A stretch of DNA of 64,000 nucleotides from Arbacia lixula (Eukaryota; Echinodermata; Echinoidea; Arbacioida; Arbaciidae), in the NCBI GenBank assembly GCA_963669155.1, contig OZ022588.1, forward strand, positions 1,026,525 through 1,090,524, in the 5' to 3' direction. Shown in pieces: positions 1 through 12,439 of the stretch. The notes beneath the pieces were generated by a model, which searched no databases, had not been told where the DNA came from, and saw nothing but the letters and a program-made list of their open reading frames with translations. Numbering within the stretch: position 1 is the stretch's first letter; each line of letters begins with the position of its first letter. The position numbers were made by a program, and so were the translations under genes.

Positions 1-654
1 ACCAAATGGCAGGAACGGGGCGAAGACCCGTGATTGTCAACTGTAATCATACAACTCGTCAGACACAACTTATGGTATCAATCTTTCTTGGGGTATAACC
101 AGCCAAACTGAAATCACATAGGAAAGGGGGGAGGGGGTGATGTAGGATGGACTGTGTGGTGTAAGAAGAGTGAGGGGGGGGGGGGGGCGGTATTCCAAAT
201 TCACCTATTAATTGAAATTTATCCCGTGTTGTTTAGATTATTGGTGTGGGCTGCGGCTTTTAATATAGGTGAATGTTGTGACGCGTTATGCGACTATTAC
301 CACTGATGGGCTGGTCATGAATGTAAAGAAGGGGGTGGGGGAAGGGGGGGGGGGGGCGGCAAGGAAATGGAGACGAGTGAAAGGGCTTGAGAAAACCGGA
401 GCACTCTGGGATATCCGACGCGTGCCCCTTCATTTCCTCGGATGCATCCGTTGATATCTCCCATCCTCCCCAATTATGGGAAAGCACAGGCCTGCGATCA
501 CCTTGATTATTGTGTTAGGATTTCACTCGGATTCCCGATGAAGCGCAATTGACCCCATCACCCAAACAAGTCCATTCCATGACGAGGAAGATTTAGAGGA
601 AGCTGCCGGATACATGTGCATCTTTTTTGTGATATATGTTTGCATGAATTGGAG
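1..654. other. Non-coding DNA with G-runs
   Basis: No convincing coding region. Two long G-runs (about 123-188 and 338-356) are embedded in otherwise mixed sequence. The short open frames here are overlapping, low in information and have no recognisable protein content. Confidence 0.5.
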
Positions 655-700
655 TCGAGTGAGAGAAACAGAGCAAGAGGGAGAGAGAAAGGGGGAGACA

Positions 701-748
<48 letters not shown>

Positions 749-801
749 AAGAGAGAGAGAGATAGAGAGAGACAGAGAGAGAGTGTGTGTGTTTGTGTAT
801 G
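655..801. repeat. (GA)n microsatellite with short (GT)n tail
   Basis: Purine-only GAGA repeat interrupted by AAA and GGG, ending in about nine GT units. Frames through it encode only RERERE or SLSLSL strings and are not genes. Confidence 0.95.
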
Positions 802-815
802 TACAAATCAATAAA

Positions 816-1955
816 TATAGTTGTATATATAAATATAATAATGTGTGTGTGTTTATTTGTGTGTTGTATGTATGTGAAAGACAGTCACATTCTAAGGGTT
901 CTAATATACGCTTACTCTATGTACGCTGTTAAGTCAAAATATAAATAAACACACAAACCCAGAACTAAAGTATCTCGATAACAAGTAGATAAGAAATATA
1001 TTTAGGTATTCATGTAATGAAACTTAACTCTAAGTATGTATTTTGTCAGCATTGATGAACAGAAAGCCCATTAAGCAGTATTAAATCTGGCACAGGAAGG
1101 GTAAGTAATTACGTGACGTGACATGATTGACTGATTACCAGTTGAAGTGTTTCATGATTGGCAGGCAATTCTTGGCGAGTACGAGAGGGACAGCTCCTTA
1201 TAGCCCTGTCATACCCTGACGGTTTAGCCAGCGTATGACAATGTATGGGAAACTTGGTGAAAGCGTTGGCGTATGTCGACTATATTATGAGTCCGTGTTG
1301 TTTGAGTGCACGTTGATATACGCAATGGTACGGTAAGGTGAGACAACAATTGTTGTGCGTATGTTCGACATATGCCAGCGTATGGTTCATACGTTAAGCA
1401 CACGCGGGCTATAAGTTGTAAGTAGGTCATGCGCTCGTTGACACACATTATTTGTAAGCGTTCAGGTGAATTGGCATATACAATGGGCTTCGACCGTCAG
1501 TACGATTATATGATTTGAATCGAGCGGCAGCCTTTTTATAGGTTATAGAACACGCTATGCATGAGTTAGACTATAGTTGGATATGGACGCCAGCAACACG
1601 CCATCAACACGCCAGCAACACGCTAATGCGCAACACGCTAATATATAATTTGTATACATTGTTTATAAGTTATGGAAATGCTCGATAAAACTGTCCAGTA
1701 CGTTATGTATACATCCAAATCGTTATGAATACGTTTTTTGCATACCCGCAGCATTGATAAATGCATCTGTAGCTCAGTGTGAGCCAGCGTTTTAGAGAAA
1801 TGTTGATACATGGGCATACACTAAAAAAATCTTTAAGCGTGACAGGGACATCATAAAATGCAACGTCATTATTTCCTTTATGGATGTCAAACTGGGACAT
1901 GAAGGCCTTGAAATAAGGAGGAGAGAGACAAGACATTGAAAGGGAATAAAGAAGA
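816..1955. other. Non-coding DNA with small minisatellite
   Basis: AT-rich sequence with no recognisable gene. Near 1,588-1,640 the motif CAGCAACACGC recurs several times in a short imperfect tandem array. Confidence 0.45.
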
Positions 1956-2103
1956 AAAGGACGACAAGGAATGATAATGAAGCTAGGTACAGGAAAAGGA
2001 TGAAGAAGAAGTAGAAGAAGAAGAAAACGGAAAAGAAGTATAGAAGAAGAAGAAATAGAAGTAGATGAAGAAGAATTAGAAGAAGAAGAAGTAGACGAAG
2101 ACT
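1956..2103. repeat. Degenerate (GAA)n / (TTC)n flanking the LINE 3' end
   Basis: Imperfect GAA repeat with GTA and TTA interruptions, directly abutting the A-tail of the minus-strand LINE. Read on the LINE sense strand it is TTC. The same repeat lies on the other side of the LINE at 13,552, so the element appears to sit inside a TTC microsatellite. Confidence 0.8.
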
Positions 2104-2417
2104 TTTTTTGACTTTTCAAAGTAAACCTTTATTAAGTCAATTTTTTACAATAATACATAATTCAATTTCAAACAAAAGCCACATTTGGGCAATGCTTACA
2201 CAAAGTAAAAATTGTTCATAAAAAGAGTTTACATAATATTACAAATTAAAAGGGTTGTAACAAAGACGACTCGTTCTAGTGCAATATATCAAAATCATAG
2301 CAAATACGGGAAAAATTATTTCCTTTAAAGGTACAAAAAAAAAGTTGAAAAGTTTATCACTTTTCAACTCAGCAATTTTTCAACTGACAAACTTATAAAC
2401 TAGAACATCAAATCAAA
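2104..2417 (-). other. LINE 3' UTR, poly(A) signal and A-tail
   Basis: On the minus strand, 313 bases follow the ORF2 stop. They contain AATAAA (TTTATT on the plus strand near 2,127-2,132) and end in seven A before the TTC repeat. A short A-tail is expected for a reverse-transcribed mRNA-like element. Confidence 0.7.
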
Positions 2418-5400
2418 TTAGATCAACCATGTGAGGTTTATATTATTGTCAAGGAAAAATATTGAATTGTTTTGAGACCATCGTTTTATGAAGGCACACA
2501 GGTTGTTTTGAAGTTTGTAGAACTCAAGGTCTAGAATGATTTTGTTTTTTATTCTGAAGGTCCAGATAGGTAGAGGGTCAACAAAATGAGATGTGCGATA
2601 AAGCCAGTACAGTGTGCTCTTCAAACTGATAATAAGGAAATTGGATAGGCGAACAGTCTCCCTGCAACGACCTCGTACACGCGGAATCAGAGTCCAATAA
2701 AGTTCAAAGTTCAGCTTAGCCGTGGGCAGCAGACGGGATAGGAGATGGTGAAGAAGGCCCAATGCAGGTTGGATGAGCGGGCACAGGAAGAGCAGATGAA
2801 GAGTTGTGCCTCTTTCGCCGCACCATCCACATGATGAGGAAATGTTCGGATTCATGTGGTGAAGAACCGCTAATGAAGGCAGAACATTGTAGAGAAGTTT
2901 GAACTGGACGTCTCCATCTTTTTTGGAGGCTGGCACTTGATATATTTCGCTCCAAGCAACTCGACAAGAGGGTTCTAGAATGCCAATGTCATGCCAGTGT
3001 GTGACAGAAGATATTGGAAGAGAGTTTGTGGAGACGTTGAGGAGGTGATACAATCGCTTGGTGGATGTGATGAGAAAGTTCGTATTGTCATTGGCTTTGA
3101 CAGTGTATGGAGACAAAATATTGGCAGCAAGATGATGAAGTGGAAAGCCAGAAAGTCGAAGTCCGTTGGAACAGAAGAACGCTGGAAAGTTGTTGGACAG
3201 TTTCTTATGCATCCAAGAGAGTTCAAGTTCAAGGAGGCGAACAGAAGGACGAAGAAGTGTGGTGAGAGTGATATTTTCAGCCGGAAGCCACTTGCCATTT
3301 GTAGGGTTGAGAAGATGCTTCACGAGTTTGATTCCGCGTGCAAAAAGTCGAGCAGGGAGAACCATAGTGCCATTCAAGTCACATGAAAGTAAAATGGTGT
3401 AGTTTAAAGGAATATTTAACACATGGTTGACCGAGAAGGACGAACTTTCAATGTGTGCTCCGGAGGATCTCCAAGCACTCAGCACTTCGGAGTAAAAACA
3501 AGGCAAGCTCGTGTCATATTTTGGATCTGTTTCAATGAGGAACAACTGGAAATCAAAGTTGAGTCTTTTGTACTTCTTTAGGTTATAAGAACACAGAGCA
3601 TATGCAGGATGAGAAGAAAGGTTCAAAAAGCGCTGAAGGAAGGCAAAACGAAATGCAAGAACGCGTGCTTGGAGACACACTAGACCAAGTCCACCTTTAT
3701 TTGGTTCCTGATATAGAATCTGTTTTTTCAAAAGATGTCTTTTATTGGACCAGACGAAGTTGATAAGCATCTCTTGGAGTTCTGTCAATATCGACTTAGG
3801 GGGAGAAAGAGTGGCAAGATGGTGAAAGATTTTTGAGGCAGCTAATTGATTTGCTACGAGAATCTTGCCTTTCAATGAGAGACTATGTGTAATGGAGGTC
3901 CACCGCGTGAGAGTTTTGTTTAGTTTTTCTTCACACTTCATCCAGTTTTGATTTATGAATGTGTTGCTTGTACCAAGGTGAACCCCAAGAAATGTTAGTC
4001 CTTCATTATTCCACTTAAAGTGAAGAGGATTTTCACTCCGTCTGGACCAAGACCCTAGCCATAATCCTTGTGATTTCTCATGGTTAAGACAGGCATTTGA
4101 TGAAGTACTGAAAATGTTATACACTCTTTCAATTGTGTCAAAACCGGAGTCAGAGCTAACAAAAATAGATATATCATCAGCATACGCTGATACAGACACT
4201 TTCGTTCCGGTGTTGGGCAAGGTAAAACCAGAATCACCAGATGTAGGAAGGGTTCTATGGCGATTGAATATAACAGACCAGACATAGGACAACCTTGACG
4301 AATGCCTTTACGAAAGGGAAAAGGTGCGGATAGAGATCTGCACACCTTAACAAGACCCTCAGCATTTTTGTACAAGAGTTTTACACATGAGATAAAGAAG
4401 TCTCCGATACCCATGGCCTTCATTGTGCTGAACAGATAGTGGTGGTCAACGTTATCAAAGGCCTTCTTCTGATCTAGATTAACAATAGCAAGAGGGAAGT
4501 TATTGCAATTTGCAAAGTGAATTACATCTCTTATCAAGATAATATTGTCGTATATTGTTCTACCAGGTACACAGTACGACTGGTCATGATGAATGATATC
4601 GCCAATACACAGTTTAAGTCTGTTTGCAAGTGCCTTAGCAAAAATGTTGTAGTCGTTGTTGAGAAGGGATACAGGGCGCCAATTTGCAATGTCTGCCGGA
4701 TCCCCTTTCTTTAGAATGAGGGTAATAACCGCCTTATGAAAGGAGTTTGGAAGATTCCCAGATGTAATGGCATATTGCAGAACAGAAAGGAGATCATTTT
4801 TAAGGAGCGGCCAAAAAGTGAGGTAAAATTCAGAAGACAGGCCATCCAAACCTGGAGACTTGTTATTTCCAAGCTGTTTTACAGCAGTGGTAATTTCATC
4901 AAGTGTCAAAGGAGCGTCAAGATTTTCAGATTCTTCAGGTTCAAGCCGAGGAAGATTCGATAGAATAGTTTCAAGAGAGTTTTGGTCAGTAGGAATACTA
5001 CTATATAAGTGTTCATAGAAATTTCGTACATGAGCTTTGATTTCTCCTTGATCCTCTGTGATAACACCAGATGAAAGACGTATACGAGACATTGTTTTTG
5101 AAATAGAGTTGTTTTTTTCAAGATTGTAAAAGAAGCTGGAACTTGTATCAGCTTCATTGGCATATTGAAAGCGAGACCTAATCAGAGTTCCCTTAGCTTG
5201 TTTTTTAGGAGGAGATTGAGCTCCTCCCTCTGCTCAGTTAGAGCCTGTTGTATATCAGGTGTAAAGTCTGAATTAGATTGAAGCTTTTCGATAGTCTTGT
5301 TAATGTTCAAGAGGGTTTCTTTCTTTTCATTAGCTACCTTAGAAGCGTACATCTGAGTAAAAGATTTTATGTGGGATTTACCAAAGTCCCACCATGCACA

Positions 5401-6309
5401 AATATTCGGAAAGTCATGTATTTGTTGTTGCCAGGTATTCCAGAAATGAATAATGATATCTTGATAACTTTTATCAGTAAGTAGTGAGTTATTCAAGTGC
5501 CAAAAAGCACTTCCTCTCAGGTTTGGAGAAGGAAGTTTAATTTTCAGGTATATGGCAGAGTGATCTGAAAGGGAACAAGGTATGATTGAGCATGAGTGGA
5601 TGGATGTAGTTAAGCTAATAGGTGTATAAAAACGATCCAATCTGGCCTTAGAAACACCATGAACACTAGAGGGATTTCTTCTCTGCCAAGAAAATTTTTG
5701 TTCAAAGGGGTGTAGCTTGCGCCAGGCATCACACAATTGAGAACTCTCATTCAAAGCTTTCAGAGCCGTGGATATTTTTGATCTATGTTCAGTGGACATG
5801 CATAAACGGTCAATAACAGGATTTAGGGTGCAGTTAAAGTCACCACCAAATATGATATGTCCATCTTTGCGTAGATTTAAGTGAGATGAAAGTGAACTGA
5901 TAGCCTTCAGTGCACAAGTATCATCTTGAGGAATCAAAATATTATACAAGTGGTATATGGCACCTTCAAGATCAATTTTGACATATAAAATATGGCCATC
6001 ATGAATGACAGAATTTTCTATGATGCAAAGAGAATTTTCCTTTAGAAGCGTGGTTACCCCTGATCCTCGTGTAGGTCCAGGGTTACAAATTGGATGGTAT
6101 GATGACCATACATTCCAGCACGAGCATTTTTCAGATAAATCATTAGTTTCCTGTAAGAATATAATATCCGGTACAGAAGTAATATTTTTGACGTAGGTAT
6201 AGATAGAGGCATTTTTCAAGGGAGAAGAACAGCCTCCAGTATTGAGTGTGAGAAGCGATATTGTCATAGGGAGGAAGAGGGAAAGGAAAGCATGTATTGC
6301 AACAAACAT
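2418..6309 (-). pseudogene. LINE ORF2: endonuclease and reverse transcriptase, frameshifted
   Basis: This encodes the retrotransposon's endonuclease and reverse transcriptase, about 1,297 codons if counted through. The APE-type endonuclease lies at about 6,290-5,500, with LNTGG, FLQET, GGDFN, LDRF and a C-terminal SDH, so its catalytic motifs look complete. The reverse transcriptase follows, with KSPGLDGL, LDQKKAFDNVDH (motif A), RQGCPMSGLLY (motif B) and YADD at 4,184-4,173. A CCHC-type motif sits at 2,831-2,781. Two frame changes are visible. One is near 5,195-5,210 in an A-run, where one frame stops at 5,182 and the next takes over. The other is near 4,245-4,260, between motif B and YADD. 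The first in-frame ATG is at 6,309, 13 bases after the ORF1 stop; a frame-open stretch upstream lacks an earlier ATG. The coding frame is otherwise well preserved, which suggests a fairly recent insertion. Confidence 0.9.
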
Positions 6310-6322
6310 AATGAATGAGAAA

Positions 6323-7609
6323 TTAAGCACAGTCTTCTAACTTTCTGACTAGTTTTTGAATCCTTTGCTGAGTGCTTTTTTGAAAAAGTGGGCTGTTTCT
6401 TAGTGGTCGTAGTTGGCGCACGAGTCCAGGAATGTTTGACGTGAATTTTTTGGCAACATCCAAAGGTTTTTTCCGGGCTTTTACTGTTTTCAGAAACTTA
6501 ATAAGTTCCTTATCTGAGAGGGGACCCTGGCTAGAGGGAAAAGAGGAGGCCCAGTCAACAGAATCGTCATCAGTATCTTCCCACATCGTCGCGTGAGTAC
6601 CAATTGTTCCCGTGGAAGCAGGAGTGGGTGGGTGGGCGGTGCTGAGTGAGAAGCTTGAGAGGGGGTGGGTGACGGAAACATTTTGGGGGTGGAAACTTTT
6701 TTTTGAAGTTTCCGTGGAGGGGTGGGTGATTGAAGGGGGACGAGAACAGGAGTCTTGTTAGAGGAAGGGGCTGGGGGCTGTTTCCTTTTTGAGACTACTT
6801 CTGAAAAGAGTCTGGTAGGGGCGGGAGGTGTACCCCAAACAGAGACAACGGGTAGTGGTTTTGGTGGATTTGATAGATTTGAAGGGGTGTCAGTAGGGGT
6901 GGATGTTGGATTTTCATTTTCATGGTTGTTGCAAACAAAAGCATTAGTATTTTTAGGGAGGTTGGGAGGAGCGTCTACTTGTGATGTAGTTGACAAGGAG
7001 TCTTCTACGGTAGGGATTGTGTCGTGATTCGAGACGGGTTTAGGCTGTGGACCTACGTTTGACGGGTCGGCAGATTCATGATTTTCACGCGCAGGGACGT
7101 GTTGAGATGTAGCGCTGGAATTAGGTTGCGCGGATTTTGAACGTTTGGGAGGGTGTTTAGGGTCAGATTTACCCTTATTTGATGTGGGCGGTTGACTATC
7201 AATCGTGGGCCCATCTTGCCGTGCGGCTTTTTTGCACGCCCGGCTGATATGGCCCGTCTCTCCACACTCAAAACACCGTACTGATTCTGTCGATAGAAAA
7301 ACGCGGTAGTTTGCTCCCGCGTGGCTGAAATTTATGTGATCGGGGGGTGTGACGTTGGGATTTAGCAACACTTGGACGTGTCTTCGGAATGACATGATAT
7401 GGGCTAGATTTTTTGTCCTTGAAACCCAAGGGAATTGCTCGAATTTGCGACACAACTTTGCAGAAGTTTGATATTTGCTTAGTCAGGGTATCGTTCGGAA
7501 TTTCCGGGTAGACATTTGATAATGTGAGCCTGGTGGTTGGAAGTACTAGGGGGGAAACTGGAATGTATGTGTTATTGTACGTTAGCCCATTGTTTACTGC
7601 ACTGAGAAC
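6323..7609 (-). pseudogene. LINE ORF1, C-terminal part (frameshifted)
   Basis: Downstream portion of the LINE nucleic-acid-binding protein. Starting at the foldback insertion, it reads through a conserved-looking block containing LTLSNVYPEIPN and SFRRHVQVLLNPNV. A CCHC zinc knuckle (CFECGETGHISRAC) follows at 7,275-7,234, then a Pro/Ser/Thr-rich linker and a short basic C-terminus ending LEDCA at 6,326. The first frame change, near 7,415-7,425, coincides with a run of six A; one A fewer would restore the frame into NLAHIMSFRR. The second lies around 6,600-6,650 in a CCCACCCAC tract. With the 84-codon upstream part at 13,094-13,345, ORF1 would be about 512 residues. Confidence 0.85.
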
Positions 7610-7615
7610 ATCGTC

Positions 7616-7761
7616 TGTTGCACCACAAATTGTCGTCCCTGCACAAATTGACGTCGACGACAATTTGTGCAGAACCCTGACACCACAAATTGTCGTCCCT
7701 GCACAAATTGACGTCGACGACAATTTGTGCAGGGGGCTGACACCACAAATTGTCGTCCCCC
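7616..7761. repeat. Left terminal domain of foldback element: 60-bp palindromic tandem units
   Basis: Two and a half copies of a 60-bp unit start at 7,620, 7,680 and 7,740. Each carries CACCACAAATTGTCGTC followed by the dyad GCACAAATTG...CAATTTGTGC. The same units appear inverted at 12,983-13,093, so they form the terminal inverted repeats, and each unit can itself fold into a small hairpin. Confidence 0.9.
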
Positions 7762-7909
7762 CTCGAAACACATTCAATATGACGTTGAAGCCTTCAAGGC
7801 CATTAGGGGCTTACATTTTTGTTAATATGATAATTCCTGACAAACATAATACATGAAAACCAACACATAACTCAAGTGCACACAAACCAAAATAAAAGGT
7901 CACGTTAAA

Positions 7910-8388
7910 GTTTGTGTGTGTGTGTGTGTGTGTGTGTACGTGTGTGCGTGAGTGTGTGTGTTTGCGTGCGTGCGTGCATGTGTGAGTGTGTGCGTGCGGG
8001 TGTGTGTGTATGTGCGTTGTGTGAGTGTGAGTGAGTGTGTGCGTGCATGTGTGTGTGATTGTGTGTGTGCGTGTGTGTGAGTGTGAGTGTGTGTGTGCAT
8101 GTGTGTGTGATTGTGTGTGTGTGTGTGTGAGCGTGTGTGTGCGTGTGTGAGTATGTGCGTGTGTGTATGAATGTGTGTGTGTGTGCGTGTGTGTGTGTGA
8201 GTGTGTGTGTGTGTGCGGGTGTATGTGTATGTGCGTGTTTGTGACTGTGTGTGTGTGCGTGCATTTGTGTGTGATTGTGTGTGTGCGTGTGTGAGAGTGT
8301 GTGTGTGTGTGTGTGTGCGTGTGAGTGTTTTTGTGTCTGTGTCTGTGTGTGTGTGTGTGTGTGTGTAGGGGGGGGGGGGGGTGGGGGG
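7910..8388. repeat. Imperfect (GT)n block and G-run in left arm
   Basis: About 460 bp of GT repeat with GC, GA and AT interruptions, ending in a G-run. A CA-rich block occupies the mirrored position in the right arm (12,440-12,793), as expected for inverted arms. Frames encoding TH/HT strings across it are not genes. Confidence 0.9.
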
Positions 8389-8507
8389 TTATGGGGTAGC
8401 TGTACCAGGTCAACGGATTGAATCAAGGTTTGTGTGTATTGTGCCCGAAATAGTCCCCATTTAGTAGACTAGAATTGTGTGAATCAGTGGGGCGGTTAAG
8501 CAACAAA

Positions 8508-9670
8508 TATGAGGTGAATTGTGCACTTTTGTCTACCAGCACCAAATTTGGCACACATGTTCAAAATCATATTTGGAACAATATAGAGGCATTTTTAGGG
8601 GCGCCTGGGAGCAGCCACCAAAGTGCCCTAGGGGCCCTCATTTGTTATTTTTACTTTTTGAAAACGCACGCCCTGACTTGAAAAAAAAAAGAACTTGATA
8701 TGAATCATCCTTGGATAATAGGGACCTTACCTTGTTAAAATGTGTGGTCATAAGGGGCAAGGGGGCCGGTGGATAGCCCCCAAACGCCCCCGGGGGCATT
8801 TTTTTTTTGTTTTAGGACATTTCCTCAAGAAAAAATAACTTGATTTTAACCAAACTTGATAGGAATCATCCTTAGGTAATAGCAAACTTTAATTGTTAAA
8901 CTTGGGATACAACAAGAAGCAAGTGGCTGGGGAAGGGGGGGTAGCCCCCAAAACGCGGCGGGGGAAACTTTCTTTAAAATTTTTAAATACTTTCTCTCAA
9001 GAATAAATAACTAGAATCATCCTTAGGGATTAGGGACCTTAAGTTGTTAGAATGGGGGGGGGGGGGGGGGTGGCACAAATCGCAAGGTGCCGGGAGGGGG
9101 TAGCCCCCCCCCCCCCTTCCCAAAAAAAAAAAAAAAGGAGAGAGAGAGAAAAAAAACGGGCAACTTCTTCTTAATTTTTCTACTTTTTCAGAAGAATTAA
9201 TAACTTTTTAACCAAACTTGATACGAACCATCCTTAGGTATAAGGGACCTTAAGTTCTTAAAATGGTGGTATGCAAGTGGCAAGGGACGGGGGGGGGGGG
9301 GGGGGCTAGCCCCAAAAGTTCCCCAAGGGGGTAAATTCCACTTATGTTTTCCTTTTTACTCAAAGGTAAATGACTGGATTTTAATCAAACTTGAAAGAAG
9401 TCACCTCTAAAAAGTGGACTTAGGGTTGTAAAAATGGGATACATATCTAAAAAATGAATGTTGGATCTCATCAAAGCTCCACAGATTATTCTCAGACAAT
9501 TGTACCCCATCTGACAGCACAGCCCCTCCCCCACCACATCAGAAATGCGCCTTGCGGTCCATTATTTCAAGAAAAACGGAATGTTTTCTCGAATGTATCC
9601 AAACTGCACAGTAAAAAAGGATAATCTAACGTACACATCTGAGGAGGAGACAAGGAGGATCAAAGATTGA
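8508..9670. repeat. Left inner arm of foldback element with ~160-200-bp internal repeats
   Basis: The arm opens with GTGCACTTTTGT...AGCACCAAATTTGGCACACATGT and is matched in inverted orientation by 11,895-10,726. Inside it a block recurs near 8,691, 8,851, 9,011, 9,211 and 9,386. Each block has an ACTTGATA-GGAATCATCCTTAGG core, a GGGACCTTA motif, and a G-run/C-run pair around GTAGCCCC. The G/C pairs are themselves small inverted repeats. Confidence 0.85.
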
Positions 9671-10725
9671 GTCCAAAATGACTGCCAAAGCCATGTATTT
9701 AGCTTTATTCTGTTCCACTTTTACCTACAAGCATCAAATTTGGTACATAGGTTCATGATTATGAACTAAACACAATTAGATATAGAGGCGCTTAAACATA
9801 TGTCCTTGAGACGCCATTTTTCATGTAGGCGTCTAACTTAGCTACCAAAACAATGTTTATAGCTTTGTAGTTTTTGAGGCCTCAGAACTGGTGGCTATAT
9901 CCATAATGGCTGGAAATTTCTGTCAGAACTCTTGGTCAACCGCCATACCATGGACCCTATCACGTGGACCGGTCCATGGAAAGGCGATGGACCAAGAGTT
10001 TATACAGATGATGGAATGAGCAGCTCCTGAAGAGAAACATGACATTGCATTGTGTGAAAAGAATGTCACCATGAATCTATCTAAAAAAATCGATAAATAA
10101 AGAGTATTTATTTACATCACTTAATGTAGCAAACATTATGTTTCTTAGTTAAGTAATTAGCGCATCAATTTTATCTTCCCGTTGACACTGATTTTTTTTA
10201 CGGATTTCTATTCTATCTAGCCTTTTCACAATCAACTATCATGCACCATTGAGTGATGTGACAATTTGTATTTTGTTTATTCAAATTTTGGTGGCCATCT
10301 TGAAAACTGATTGACTACATTTTATTTGTTTATATTTTCCATTATAGTTATTTTCTATGGAAATAGTAATTGCATCACTGTTCTTTCATATACTGAGCAT
10401 TACCGATTATTCTTTCACCATGTTCACTGCTAACTATCTTATATATGGTTATAAAAAGAGTCTTAAAACATTTATAAGTATTATTATGTCATGATACTGA
10501 AGGATGGCGAAATTGATAAAATTTTTAAAAAAATGCCTCAAAACGATATCTCATATCATTCCAGATAGTATTTTAAACATATGTTCAAAATTTGGTGCTT
10601 GTCGAAAAAAGTTAGCAGGACGAAAGAAAAATGTTAAGACATGCACTGAGGGAGGGAACGAAGTCCCCCCATGAAAACAAGCTTAGTAATTGACATGTAA
10701 GGTGCTATATTAATTTCGAGGGTGG
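9671..10725. other. Central region of foldback element
   Basis: AT-rich loop between the arms, without a coding frame. A short imperfect hairpin lies at 9,927-10,000 (AACTCTTGGTC... paired with ...GACCAAGAGTT). Weak inverted similarity persists inward: CAAATTTGGT near 9,737 against a TTTGGTGCTTG stretch near 10,590. Confidence 0.7.
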
Positions 10726-11895
10726 GGGGGGGGGGTCCTCCTTGTCCCCTCATCAGATGAGTACGCGACTACATGTGTATGTTAGATTATCCTTAGTAAC
10801 TGCACAGTTTGGATAAATTTGAGAAAACACTCTTTTTTTCTTAACATTTTGGACCGCAAGGCGCATTTCTGAGGTGGTGGGCGAGGGAGAAGGGGGAGGG
10901 TGGCTAGTTCATGACAGATGGGATCCCCTTTTGTAACAAATTTTCCCATTGCTTCAGAATAATCTCTCGAGTTTTGATGAAATCTAACATTCATTTTTAG
11001 ATATGTATCCCATTTTTACAACCTAATTAGGTCCTCATTTCCGAGGTGACTTCTTTCAACTTGGTTAAAAGACAGTCATGTACCGTTGCGAAAAGGTAAC
11101 AAAACCAGTGGACTTTGCCCCCTGGGGGCATTTGGGGGCTCCCCCCCCCCCTCGCCACTTGCATAACATTATCTTAATAACTTAGGTACCTATTATTATT
11201 TATTCATTTTGTATTCTTCTGAAAAAGTAAAGAATAAGAGGAACTGGAGGCATTTTTTTTTTTTTTTTTTTTTTTTTGGGGGGGGGGGGGGCTACCCCAT
11301 CCCAGTTCCTTGCAATTTGTGTCCCCCCATTCTAACAACTTAAGGTCCCTAATACCTAAGGGTGGTTCCAGTTATTTATCCTTGAGAAAAAGTATTAGAA
11401 AAATAAAAGGAAACTTCCCCCTGGGGGTTTTGGGGGATACCCCCCCCCCCTCCCCTTCCCCAGCCCCTTGCCACTTGTGTACCCCAAATCTAACATCTAA
11501 TGTTCCCTATTACCACAGGATGATACCTATCTAGTTTGGTTAAAATCCAGTTATTTATTCTTGAGAAAATGTCCCAAAATAAGATAAAAATGCCCCCAGG
11601 GGAGTTTGGGGGCTATCCCCCGGCCTTCTTGCCATTTACGACCACACATTTGAAAAAAGGTAAGGTACCTATTGCCTAAGGATGATTCCTATCAAGGTTT
11701 TTTTTCAAGTCCCGCCGTGCGTTTTCGAAAAGAAGTTAATAACATATAAGTGCCCCTGGGGCAATTTGGGGGCTGCACCCAGGTGTCCCTGAAAACATTT
11801 TGAGATACCTCTATATCTAATATTGTCCGAAATATGATTTTGAACATGTGTGTCAAATTTGGTGCTTGTACACAAAAGTGCACAATTATTCACCT
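10726..11895. repeat. Right inner arm of foldback element
   Basis: Inverted counterpart of 8,508-9,670. Good matches include GCACAGTTTGGAT near 10,802, GACCGCAAGGCGCATTTCTGA near 10,853, GGATGATTCCTATCAAG near 11,680 and the outer block CAAATTTGGTGCTTGTAC near 11,852. It carries the same G-run/C-run blocks as the left arm. By eye identity is roughly 75-85%, so the arms have diverged since duplication. Confidence 0.85.
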
Positions 11896-11926
11896 TATCC
11901 ACTCCACTAGTGTGGGTTGGTAAGTG

Positions 11927-12001
11927 TATGGGTGTGGATGTCTGTCTGTATGGTGGTGTGCGTGTGTGTTTTTGTGTATGTGTGTGTGTGTGGGGGGGGG
12001 G
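11927..12001. repeat. (GT)-rich tract in right arm
   Basis: Short GT-rich stretch ending in a run of nine G. It has no clear mirrored partner in the left arm and may be a later change. Confidence 0.7.
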
Positions 12002-12439
12002 TGTACGTGCAGTTAACACAAATACTGCTCTAAGAGAATAAAGACAGTTAACACAGTCAAGTTTTGAGTTCTAACACATAAAAGTGGGGCAATACCAGAA
12101 CAAACAATTCATAAACTGTTTCCCCTGCTTTCGTATTATTCCTAGAAGGAGATAATGAAATTTGACTTTAAGTGACTCGCTGTCTTTACTCTAGAGCATT
12201 GTCAATTATTTTCATTTTGTCTTATTGGCACGATCATAAGGGTGATCATATTTTGATATTTGTTTATAATTCCATTCACTATCATGACATTTCTTTTTTG
12301 TAATCACACCAATATAGTAACCCCGATGACCATCGTCACTGTGTAATTTTTATTATATTTATAGAACAATGAAACAGAGGGCGATGCAAAACCCATTGGC
12401 TAATTCCTCAACACAAATACACGACTTCACATCTACACA

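Noticed and set aside
2991-3386. Plus-strand 131-codon frame
   Set aside because: Antisense shadow of LINE ORF2.
7811-8426. 200-codon His/Thr-rich frame
   Set aside because: Translation of the GT block inside the foldback element.
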